64,000 nt of DNA from JAAXGX01 sp965221595 (lineage in GTDB: Bacteria; Acidobacteriota; Vicinamibacteria; Vicinamibacterales; UBA8438): contig OZ244900.1 in the NCBI GenBank assembly GCA_965221595.1, positions 3,038,001-3,102,000 on the forward strand, read 5' to 3'. The position numbers and the translations under genes are program-made. The notes beneath the pieces were generated by a model. That model was given only the letters and a program-made list of their open reading frames with translations, did no database searches and was not told where the DNA came from. Shown in pieces: positions 8,668 to 15,968 of the stretch (position 1 is the stretch's first letter; each line of letters opens with the position of its first letter).

Positions 8668-8967
8668 GTGGACGATGCGCCGACCGGCGTGGTGAACGTT
8701 GAGATCTTCGGCCAGCAGTATCCCGTCCGGAGCGGGCTGGATCAGGTCTATGTGCTGAAGCTGGCGCGGTATCTCGACCGCAAGATGCAGGCAGCCGCCG
8801 AGCAGGTTCCGGGCGGCGACTCGATGCGCATCGCCGTGCTGGCCGCGCTGAACATCGCCGACGAGCACTTCAAGATGCTGGCGGCGCGGGAGGACAGGGA
8901 AATGGACGCGCAGCGGCTGGCGCTCGAGCTCGAGCAACTCGTCGACGACGCGCTCGATCAGTCCTAG
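8668..8967 (+). CDS. zapA: Cell division protein ZapA
   Basis: The 99-residue ZapA-family protein has the N-terminal beta-hairpin domain (VNVEIFGQQYPVRSG, then VYVLKLARYLDRKM), the conserved IAVLAALNIADEHF helix and a C-terminal coiled coil. ZapA crosslinks FtsZ protofilaments. The start is GTG at 8668. It is followed by a long repeat copy and then the 6S RNA gene, recalling the zapA-ssrS neighbourhood of Gammaproteobacteria. Confidence 0.92.
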   Translation: MDDAPTGVVNVEIFGQQYPVRSGLDQVYVLKLARYLDRKMQAAAEQVPGGDSMRIAVLAALNIADEHFKMLAAREDREMDAQRLALELEQLVDDALDQS

Positions 8968-9130
8968 CAGCCCGGGGCAGGAGTCCCCGCTGCATTCGAG
9001 GCGTGCTGCCTCCCGCCTGACTGCGTTGCTCCTCGGTCGACTATGCCCGTTAGGCTCCCTCGTCGCGCCTTGCCAGGCGGGCGACTCGCCCGGCTCGGTG
9101 CAACGCGGGGCCGCGTCTTGCCACGCGCCG
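8964..9130. repeat. Long copy of dispersed repeat after zapA
   Basis: It starts CTAGCAGCCCGGGG, with the zapA stop TAG inside, and its interior (CCCGCCTGACTGCGTTGC, CTCGGTCG, GGCTCCCTCGTCG) aligns along its length with the element at 4747-4912. The right end (TTGCCACGCGCCG) is diverged and appears to provide the -35 of the 6S RNA promoter. Confidence 0.7.
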
Positions 9131-9146
9131 GCGTTCGTTCTAAGAT
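9118..9146 (+). promoter_or_regulatory. Sigma70-type promoter for 6S RNA
   Basis: TTGCCA (9118-9123) and TAAGAT (9141-9146) are separated by 17 bases, a good housekeeping promoter. The predicted start near 9153 is followed by a GAGACG...CGTCTC hairpin before the 6S closing stem. The -35 lies inside the end of the preceding repeat. Confidence 0.55.
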
Positions 9147-9199
9147 GAGCCAGAGACGGAGCATGGCGAGTACGTCTCCGGCTGCGGATGCCGGTGGCC

Positions 9200-9363
9200 A
9201 TTGAATCTGGAATACCCTGCTTTGTGCGTGATGGTCCGGGGGCTCGTTTGAGCCAACGTTGCGTCCAAGAGAGCTGCGATGCCGTGCGGTGTGCACGCCT
9301 TCGAGTGAGGAAGCCTGAAGCAACGGTTCCGTAGCAGCTCCACCCTGCCCAGGCAGGTTCATA
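9200..9363 (+). ncRNA. ssrS: 6S RNA
   Basis: The gap between zapA and rny carries the hallmarks of 6S RNA as known from Deltaproteobacteria-like forms: CCCTGCTTTGTGCGTG, a GGGGGCTCGTTTGAGCCAACG segment split by the central bubble, GAGGAAGCCTGAAGCAACGG, and a 3' strand ending CAGGTTCA (9354-9361). That strand pairs with TGAATCTG (9202-9209) with one G-U pair. The RNA mimics an open promoter and sequesters sigma70 RNA polymerase in stationary phase. Ends are approximate and the transcript may begin near 9153. Assignment is by remembered family pattern and drawn structure, not by a covariance search. Confidence 0.75.
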
Positions 9364-9492
9364 CGACCCCCCCACACGGCAACGCGGGGCTCTTCGATAT
9401 CCGCGGCAGGCGCTGTCGAGCGGCGGTTGATGCCGGCCGCGACATTGCCTGCTTGGCGCGGATCTGGCCGTGAGTCCGTCCGGGCGGCGCCC

Positions 9493-11067
9493 ATGGGCCA
9501 GTTCCTGTCGACCCTCGCTCCTGTCCTCCTCGCCCTCCTGGCGGGCGGCGCGGTGTTCCTCGTCTGGATCGCGACCCGCAAGCGAATAGCCGCGGATACC
9601 GTCGGGCGGGCCCGGCAGGACGCCGACCGCATCCTGAGCGACGCGCAGCGCGACGCCGAAGCGCAGCAGAAAGAGCTCGTCCTGGCCGCCAAGGAGCAGG
9701 CGCACGGGCTCCTGCGCGATGCCGAACGCCAAGCGCGGAAGCGGGAGGACGAGGTCGCCAGCCTCGAGAGCACGGTCGCCGGCGAGGCCCGGGCGCTTGC
9801 CGACCGCACCAGCGAGGTCGAGCGGCGCGAGCAGCATCTCGGTGCCCTGGAGAAGACCGTCCGGCAGAAGGAGCAGGAGGTGACTGCCCAGGTCGAACGG
9901 TGCGAACGGCTCGCGGCCGACCACCAGCGCGAGTTGCAGCGCGTGTCGGGCATGACAGCCGACGAGGCGAAGGATGTCCTGCTGCGACAGATCGAGGCCG
10001 ACGCGCGGCGCGACGCCGCAAACCTGGTCAAACGCCTTGAACACGAAGCGCGCGAGAACGCCGAGAAGAAGGCGCGCCACATCATCACCCAGGCGATCCA
10101 ACGGAGCGCCGCGGAGCAGACCGTCGAGACCACCGTATCGGTAGTCGACCTGCCGAGCGACGACCTCAAGGGGCGGATCATCGGACGGGAAGGGCGGAAC
10201 ATCCGCGCGCTCGAGACCGCAACGGGTGTCGAGCTGATAGTCGACGACACGCCCGGCGCCATCATCCTGTCGAGTTTCGATTCCTACCGCCGGGCAATCG
10301 CCAAGCAGGCGATCGAGCAACTGGTTGCCGATGGCCGCATCCATCCGGCACGGATCGAGGAGGTCGTAGAGAAGGTCAAGGCCGAGGTCGACGAGGCCAC
10401 GTTGAAGGAAGGCGAGGCGGCGGGCTTCGAGCTCGGGCTGCACGACATGCATCCGGAGATCTACCGGATGATGGGACGCCTCAAGTACCGGACCAGCTAC
10501 GGTCAGAACATGCTGGCGCACTCCAAGGAGGTCGCGTACCTGGCCGGCGTGATGGCCCGCGAGGTGGGTCTGGACGCGCACGTCTCGATCCGGGCTGCGT
10601 TCCTGCACGATATCGGCAAGGCCATGGATCGCGAGATCGAGGGCACGCACCTGGAGATCGGCATCACGTTCCTCCGGCAGCACGGCGAAAGCGATGCGGT
10701 GGTCGACGCCATGGCGGCCCATCACATGGATATCGACTGGCCGTCGCTCGAGGCGATGATCGTGCAGGCTGCGGACGCAATCTCGGCCGCCCGGCCCGGG
10801 GCGCGGCGGGACATCCTAGAGTCGTACATCAAGCGCCTGGAGCAGCTCGAAGGAATCGCGGACTCGTTCAAGGGCGTCAGCAAGGCATTCGCGCTCCAAG
10901 CCGGCCGTGAGATCCGCATCATGGTCCAGAGCGAGGAAATCTCCGACGAGGAAGCGGTCTGGCTGTCGAAGGACATCGCGAAGCGCATAGAGAACGAGCT
11001 GGAGTACCCCGGTCAGATCAAGGTCACGGTCATCCGCGAGACGCGCGCCATAGACTACGCCCGGTAG
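9493..11067 (+). CDS. rny: Ribonuclease Y
   Basis: The 524-residue protein has one N-terminal transmembrane helix (about 8-26), a long charged coiled coil (30-170), a KH domain (GRIIGREGRNIRAL) and an HD phosphohydrolase domain with the catalytic pair His372-Asp373 (FLHDIGKAMD). RNase Y is a membrane-tethered endoribonuclease that starts mRNA decay. The ATG at 9493 precedes the membrane helix; the longer frame from 9427 adds non-homologous residues. The stop overlaps the thiL start. Confidence 0.95.
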   Translation: MGQFLSTLAPVLLALLAGGAVFLVWIATRKRIAADTVGRARQDADRILSDAQRDAEAQQKELVLAAKEQAHGLLRDAERQARKREDEVASLESTVAGEARALADRTSEVERREQHLGALEKTVRQKEQEVTAQVERCERLAADHQRELQRVSGMTADEAKDVLLRQIEADARRDAANLVKRLEHEARENAEKKARHIITQAIQRSAAEQTVETTVSVVDLPSDDLKGRIIGREGRNIRALETATGVELIVDDTPGAIILSSFDSYRRAIAKQAIEQLVADGRIHPARIEEVVEKVKAEVDEATLKEGEAAGFELGLHDMHPEIYRMMGRLKYRTSYGQNMLAHSKEVAYLAGVMAREVGLDAHVSIRAAFLHDIGKAMDREIEGTHLEIGITFLRQHGESDAVVDAMAAHHMDIDWPSLEAMIVQAADAISAARPGARRDILESYIKRLEQLEGIADSFKGVSKAFALQAGREIRIMVQSEEISDEEAVWLSKDIAKRIENELEYPGQIKVTVIRETRAIDYAR

Positions 11068-12098
11068 TGAGCGAACCCTCCCGCCAGACGGTTGCAGATC
11101 TCGGTGAACGCGCCCTGATCGCCCGCATCGGGGCCGTCGTGCCCCCCGCCCCCACCTCCGTCGTCGTCGGCATCGGGGACGATGCCGCCGTCGTCGAGCC
11201 GGAGCGCGGGACGCTGACCGTCGCCACCACGGACGCCCTGGTCGAAGGCGTCCATTTCGACCGGGCCTTCTGCTCGCTCGCCGACGCCGGCCACAAGGCG
11301 CTTGCCGTCAATCTGAGCGACCTGGCCGCGATGGGTGCGCTGCCGCGCCACGCGCTGCTGTCGCTCGCCCTGCCGGCTTTCTGCGCGGTGTCCGACGTCG
11401 ACGCCCTGCTGCAGTCGCTCCTCGCGCTGGCCGGACGCCACAGCACCGCGCTGATCGGCGGCAACATCGCCGCGTCGCCCGGCCCGCTCGTCATCGGCAT
11501 GACCGCCATCGGGAGCGTCGCGCGCCGGCGCGTCCTGACGCGCGCCGGCGCCAGGCCGGGCGACATCCTGTACGTGAGCGGGCAGATCGGCGGGGCGGCA
11601 GCCGGGCTCGCCTCCCTGCGCGCCGAACCGCGGCGCGGGGCGCGCGCGCCGGACGACTGCAGGCTGCGCTATCGTCGTCCCGAGCCCCGCGTCCGGCTCG
11701 GCGTGGCGCTCGGCCGCAACCGTGCCGCGCACGCGTGCATCGACCTCAGCGACGGACTCGGTGACGCCGTGCGGCAGCTCGCCGCCGCCAGCGGCACGGG
11801 TGCGCGGATCGAGGCGGATGCGCTCCCCATCCATCCGGAGGCACGAGCCTGGCTCGACGCGGACGGCCTCGATCCGGTGGCGACGGCGCTGCAGTCCGGC
11901 GAGGACTACGAGCTCGCCTTCACCGCGCCGCCGGCCTTCCGCGGCCGCCTGCGGCACGTGCGACGGATGGTCGGCGACGTGGCGGTCACGCCGGTCGGCG
12001 TCGTCACCCGCGAGCCGGAGGTCCGGCTCCACCGGGACGGCCGGGAAGAGCCGCTGCCAGGCGGCTTCGAGCATTTCGGTCCCGGGCAGCCGGCCTGA
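11067..12098 (+). CDS. thiL: Thiamine-monophosphate kinase
   Basis: This 343-residue ThiL belongs to the PurM/AIR-synthase fold. It shows the N-terminal GIGDDAAVV metal and ATP site, TDALVEGVHFD, the NLSDLAAMGA motif and the C-terminal IDLSDGLGDAV and SGEDYELAF segments. It phosphorylates thiamine monophosphate to the active diphosphate with ATP in the cytoplasm. The GTG start overlaps the rny stop (TAGTG), indicating coupling. No TPP riboswitch is visible upstream. Confidence 0.95.
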   Translation: MSEPSRQTVADLGERALIARIGAVVPPAPTSVVVGIGDDAAVVEPERGTLTVATTDALVEGVHFDRAFCSLADAGHKALAVNLSDLAAMGALPRHALLSLALPAFCAVSDVDALLQSLLALAGRHSTALIGGNIAASPGPLVIGMTAIGSVARRRVLTRAGARPGDILYVSGQIGGAAAGLASLRAEPRRGARAPDDCRLRYRRPEPRVRLGVALGRNRAAHACIDLSDGLGDAVRQLAAASGTGARIEADALPIHPEARAWLDADGLDPVATALQSGEDYELAFTAPPAFRGRLRHVRRMVGDVAVTPVGVVTREPEVRLHRDGREEPLPGGFEHFGPGQPA

Positions 12099-12232
12099 CG
12101 CGCCCACCAAACCGCTCACGCCGCGGGCTGCGTTGCCTGCCGTGTCCGGCACCCGGCGGCGATTGGTAATCGGCGAAAACATGCGCCATAATGTGCAGCA
12201 GGTGCGAACGACGATGCAGGAGGAGTAGCTGC

Positions 12233-13453
12233 ATGTTGCGTTGCTTCCTGATCCTCGCCCTGGCCTTCCTTTTCATGTTGCCGCCGGCGCTCGCCGGCAC
12301 GTCGTCAGCCCAGATTGACACGGAAGACATCCTGCCGCTCACCGACTTCTCCCCGGCACTGTTGGGCATGTTCCGGAAGATGATGGAGATCGAGGACGAG
12401 ATTCGGCAGTTCGCGGACCAGTACGACGTCTCCTTCGACCTGGCGCGCGCGGTCTGTCTGCACGAGTCGGGCGGGAATCCCAATCTGCGCTCGGGTGCCG
12501 GCGCCCAAGGCTACTTCCAGGTCATGCCGGCAACCTTCCGTTCGCTGCGCGTCGAGACCAACATCGAGGCCGGAATCAAGTACCTGTCCGAGATGACCGA
12601 GCAGTTCGGGCGGGAGGACTACGCGCTGGCTGCCTACAACGCCGGACCGGGCCGCGTGCGCCGTGGGCGCCCGCCGCTCGAGACCCTGCAGTACGTGCTT
12701 GCCGTCGGCCAGTTCAGGAACGTGCTGAAGCTCTACGGGGGTTCGATCCGCCACCATGCCGAGCAGATCGACCTGGAACAGGTGCGCGAGGGCGACTCCT
12801 GGTGGACCATCTCGCAGCGCGTCCGCATCCCGGTGCTTCAACTGCGGATGCACAACCCGTTCCTGGCCACCCGCCCGCTGCGCGCAGGACAGCTCATGGC
12901 CCACCCGCCGCTGCCGCGGACCGATCTGCTCACGCGGACCGGCAACGAGCTGACGTACCGCAGCCGGCACGGCGACAACTACCTGCACCTCGCCTTCAGC
13001 CTGGAAGTCGCGCTCGACGAGTTTCGGGACGCCAACGAGCTGTGGCGCCTGCAGACGCTCCCGGCCGGCCAGCGCCTGCGCCTGCCGCTGGGCTGGCAGG
13101 GCCGGCACGACGAGCACCGGGTCGAGCCGGGAGAGGACCTCGCATCAATCGCCGCGGCCTATCAGTCGACACCCTGGCGCATCATCCGCGACAACGGACT
13201 GTTCCTGGACGAGCGGATCGAGCCGGGAACGGTGCTGAAGATCCGCGCCCGGCGGGACGGGCAGGCTGCACCGGCCGCAACGCCGGCGCCGGCCGCAGCC
13301 ACACACGTGGAGCATCGCGTCCGGCGCGGCGATACGCTGGGCAGACTGGCGCAGCGCTACGGGACGACTATCGGGGCCATCCAGGCGGCCAACGACATGG
13401 GCCGCCGCACGGTCATCCGCGTCGGCCAGCGCCTGCGCATACCGGCCAGCTGA
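12233..13453 (+). CDS. LysM-containing lytic transglycosylase (MltD-like)
   Basis: The 406-residue exported murein hydrolase starts with a signal peptide (1-22). The SLT domain carries the catalytic Glu78 in LHESGG, then GYFQVMPATF and LAAYNAGPGRV. At least two LysM-type peptidoglycan-binding repeats follow (about 185-230 and 355-405, RRGDTLGRLAQRYGTT). It cleaves the MurNAc-GlcNAc bond to a 1,6-anhydro product during wall turnover. The start at 12233 has AGGAGGAG at an 8-base distance. Confidence 0.92.
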   Translation: MLRCFLILALAFLFMLPPALAGTSSAQIDTEDILPLTDFSPALLGMFRKMMEIEDEIRQFADQYDVSFDLARAVCLHESGGNPNLRSGAGAQGYFQVMPATFRSLRVETNIEAGIKYLSEMTEQFGREDYALAAYNAGPGRVRRGRPPLETLQYVLAVGQFRNVLKLYGGSIRHHAEQIDLEQVREGDSWWTISQRVRIPVLQLRMHNPFLATRPLRAGQLMAHPPLPRTDLLTRTGNELTYRSRHGDNYLHLAFSLEVALDEFRDANELWRLQTLPAGQRLRLPLGWQGRHDEHRVEPGEDLASIAAAYQSTPWRIIRDNGLFLDERIEPGTVLKIRARRDGQAAPAATPAPAAATHVEHRVRRGDTLGRLAQRYGTTIGAIQAANDMGRRTVIRVGQRLRIPAS

Positions 13454-13459
13454 ACCGAC

Positions 13460-14461
13460 CTAGCGGGCCTGGCGTGGGAAGCGGGCGATCCCGTAACTGC
13501 CCCTGATCCCACCGACCCAGATTTCTTCATTCGTCTCGATGGCGACGGTACCGAGCCGGAAGAACTCGTTTCCCTCGTAGTCCACCAGCTGCCGGACTTC
13601 GAACGTCGTCGGATCGACCTCGGCCACGCGAGCGGCCGACGGCTCACACGGATCGACATCTTCACATTGGGTCAGGTGACCGGCGACGATGACTTTGCCG
13701 GTGGTTCCCCAGCGCACGTTGTCGACGTTGAAGCCAACCGGAATCCGGTCGACGCGCACCGGACTCCGGCCGCGCGACAGCCGCACCAGCGCCCGGTCGC
13801 TCCAGCCTCCGATGAAGAACCACTGCCCGTCATCCGAGGACACGAGACCGTTGGGACCGGGCATCCGGCTGCCGGGCACTTCGACCCAGCCCGTCGCGGG
13901 ATGCCATTCCCAGAGCTCCCCGCCTGCGCGGTCGAAGTTCGTCGCGCCGAGATGGCCGTCCGGCAGCGCGGTGATGGAGTTGATGCGGCTGGTGCCCGCC
14001 GGTGCCGGGATGCAGCCGATCCACTTCATCGTGGGTACGGTGCCGCCCACGTCCAGGGCAAAAACCTCGATGGCCTCGCGCGCGCCGTGACCGACCACGT
14101 AGAGTGTATGCACCGCGCCGCGGCCCTCCCGCAGGGTCAGTCCATGCGGCTGGAACACGTCGTTCGGACCGGGGCAGGCGCCGTAGGTATCGCGGTCGTG
14201 CTCCGGCGGCAGCGCATTGGCGGGAAAGATCTCCAGGACCTGGTGATCCCGCAGGCTGACCGCGTAGACGGGACCTTCCGAGGCGGAATATCTTCCCGAT
14301 GCGATCACCCAGGAAGCGCCCGGAACCGGGTAGAGATCTTCCGGATTCGTCGTGCCGCAGACGAACTGCACATCTCCGGTGGGATCGCAGGTCTGGGCAT
14401 CGACAGGCTGCCCGCCGACAAGGCCCGCAACCGACGCGATCAGCACGAGCATTCGCAACAT
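13460..14461 (-). CDS. Exported SMP-30/strictosidine-synthase-like beta-propeller
   Basis: This 333-residue protein has a clear signal peptide (1-24, ending VDAQ) and repeated propeller-like strands (LPDGHLGATNFDRAGG, SSDDGQWFFIGGWSD, VDNVRWGTTGKVIVAGH). The fold resembles the SMP-30/gluconolactonase, paraoxonase or strictosidine-synthase families, often Ca-dependent hydrolases of lactones or esters. Three cysteine-rich loops suggest disulphides in the periplasm. The ATG at 14461 has GGAGGTG upstream. No substrate can be named. Confidence 0.7.
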   Translation of the reverse strand: MLRMLVLIASVAGLVGGQPVDAQTCDPTGDVQFVCGTTNPEDLYPVPGASWVIASGRYSASEGPVYAVSLRDHQVLEIFPANALPPEHDRDTYGACPGPNDVFQPHGLTLREGRGAVHTLYVVGHGAREAIEVFALDVGGTVPTMKWIGCIPAPAGTSRINSITALPDGHLGATNFDRAGGELWEWHPATGWVEVPGSRMPGPNGLVSSDDGQWFFIGGWSDRALVRLSRGRSPVRVDRIPVGFNVDNVRWGTTGKVIVAGHLTQCEDVDPCEPSAARVAEVDPTTFEVRQLVDYEGNEFFRLGTVAIETNEEIWVGGIRGSYGIARFPRQAR

Positions 14462-14586
14462 GGCGCACCTCCGACGCTTGTCACGCAGGGAGCTCTTGCC
14501 ATGCTGCCTGCGGCGCCTCCCCCGGGGGGGGGGTATTCGACCGCAACCGGCTCTCCGCCGCACCCGGCCGCCGATCGAGCGTCCAA

Positions 14587-15000
14587 CTACCGGCACGGAA
14601 ACGCGTCGACGAACGCGCGGAGGATCAGCACGGTATCCCACATGGTCCACTCGGCCGGGTTGTCCTTGAGATAGGCATCGACTATCCGCGCCATCCCGCC
14701 GGCGCTGAGCGTCTCGGTGGCGCAGAACGCCTCGCGGCCGCCGAAGTCGTCCACCATGATCATGTGGGTGTGCCAGACGCCGGTGACAAGGCCGAGGCAC
14801 TGCCCCATGTCGCTGCCCCGCTCCATCTCATCGCGCTCCGGATCCACGGGGCCGCCGTCGGCCTGGCTGATTGCCGCGCCGCACTCGCGCGCCAGCGCGT
14901 TTCCGTCGTTGACGTTGGGGATCGGCCGCTGCGCCTCCGCTGGAACGGCCGCAAGCCCCAGCAGCGCGACGCCGGCGACGATTGCTCTGGTGCATCCCAT
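14587..15000 (-). CDS. Rap1a/Tai-like secreted protein
   Basis: The 137-residue protein has a signal peptide (to about residue 23, AEAQ) and the Rap1a/Tai pattern: GNALARECGAA, CLGLVTGV, FCATETLSAG, IVDAYLKDNP and a terminal AFPC. The four cysteines are likely disulphide-paired in the periplasm. Founding members are immunity proteins against type VI amidase effectors, but many homologues are far from any T6SS, and no T6SS gene or amidase effector is present here. A role in toxin immunity is therefore not supported by context. Confidence 0.7.
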   Translation of the reverse strand: MGCTRAIVAGVALLGLAAVPAEAQRPIPNVNDGNALARECGAAISQADGGPVDPERDEMERGSDMGQCLGLVTGVWHTHMIMVDDFGGREAFCATETLSAGGMARIVDAYLKDNPAEWTMWDTVLILRAFVDAFPCR

Positions 15001-15045
15001 CGCGTTCCCCCCTGAGTCGATCGGCGCCGGGCGCCGGCCCTGCGG

Positions 15046-15900
15046 CTAGTAGTTGTCCAGGCCTTCCGTCAGCTCGATGTTGATGCCCCACGGATCGGTG
15101 AGAAACGCGATGGCGATGTTCAGCTCGTCGATGCGGGTATAGGGCCGGTCGAGCGTGATGCCCTGGGCTTCGAGGCGCTCGCAGAACGCCTCGAGACCGT
15201 CCACCTCGAAGCCGATGTGGTCGTAGCTCCGGTCGCGGATGGGAGCCACCTCGCCGTCCGCCTCCGAGAAGCGGATGTTGACGCCCGGCAGGTCAGCCAC
15301 CTTGAACCGCCCGTTCATGCCGGGCACGGCGCCGAAGGTCTGCACGTACCAATCACGCATCGCATCGACGTCGCTCGTGAAGAAGTGCAGGTGGTGGTTG
15401 CGGATCGGCTCGCTCTGGCCCCGGTTCTCGACCAGCTCCACCTTGACGTCGTCCGGCGCCAGGACGTAGGCGATGCACGTGTTCTGGCTCGCGGAGCAGA
15501 TCATGCCGTCCTGCACGTCGGCGTCGGGCCGTTCCTGCGCGGTGATGACCGGGTAGCCGGCGGCCTCCACCCGGTCGAGCATGGCGCGCGTGTCCGGCAC
15601 CCACATGCCGATGTGGTTCAGCGCCGAGCCGATGGTGCCGCCCGTCGGCTCGCGGTCGGTCAGGAAGACCAGCGCGTCGGGGAACTTGAAGACGTGGACG
15701 TCACGCCACGGCGTTGCGACGCCGCCCAGCGTGTCGCGCCAGAACCGCTCGTGGGCGGCGCGGTCCGTCACGTTCAGATGGTGGTGCCCGTGCACGACCG
15801 GGCCTGCGCTGGCCCACGAGGACTGCGCGAACGCCGGCTGAGCGACAGCCAGCAGCACCATTGCGGCCACGAACGACGCACCCGCTCCACTCGCCTTCAT
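15046..15900 (-). CDS. Exported VOC-superfamily (glyoxalase/dioxygenase-like) protein
   Basis: The 284-residue protein has a signal peptide (about 1-25) and two vicinal-oxygen-chelate modules. The first starts at VVHGHHHLNVTDRAAHERFW and the second at IRNHHLHFFTSDVDAMRDWY, ending DHIGFEVDGLEAF and TDPWGINIEL. Conserved His and Glu residues of the metal site are visible. Family members are metal-dependent isomerases, lyases or extradiol dioxygenases; the exported location is unusual for them. Substrate unknown. Confidence 0.8.
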   Translation of the reverse strand: MKASGAGASFVAAMVLLAVAQPAFAQSSWASAGPVVHGHHHLNVTDRAAHERFWRDTLGGVATPWRDVHVFKFPDALVFLTDREPTGGTIGSALNHIGMWVPDTRAMLDRVEAAGYPVITAQERPDADVQDGMICSASQNTCIAYVLAPDDVKVELVENRGQSEPIRNHHLHFFTSDVDAMRDWYVQTFGAVPGMNGRFKVADLPGVNIRFSEADGEVAPIRDRSYDHIGFEVDGLEAFCERLEAQGITLDRPYTRIDELNIAIAFLTDPWGINIELTEGLDNY

Positions 15901-15968
15901 CGTCGCCCCCTTCGTGCGGCGGCAAGCCCCGGCCGCCGCCGCCGAGTATATCAGCCGCCTGCCCCCTG

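Noticed and set aside
14515..14531. C/G homopolymer run near 14520 as a phase-variable switch
   Set aside because: It lies in a non-coding gap upstream of the propeller gene, not within a reading frame or between a clear -35 and -10.
14587..15000. Type VI secretion immunity role for the Rap1a/Tai-like protein
   Set aside because: No T6SS structural gene or amidase effector is present, and distant homologues are common outside T6SS loci.
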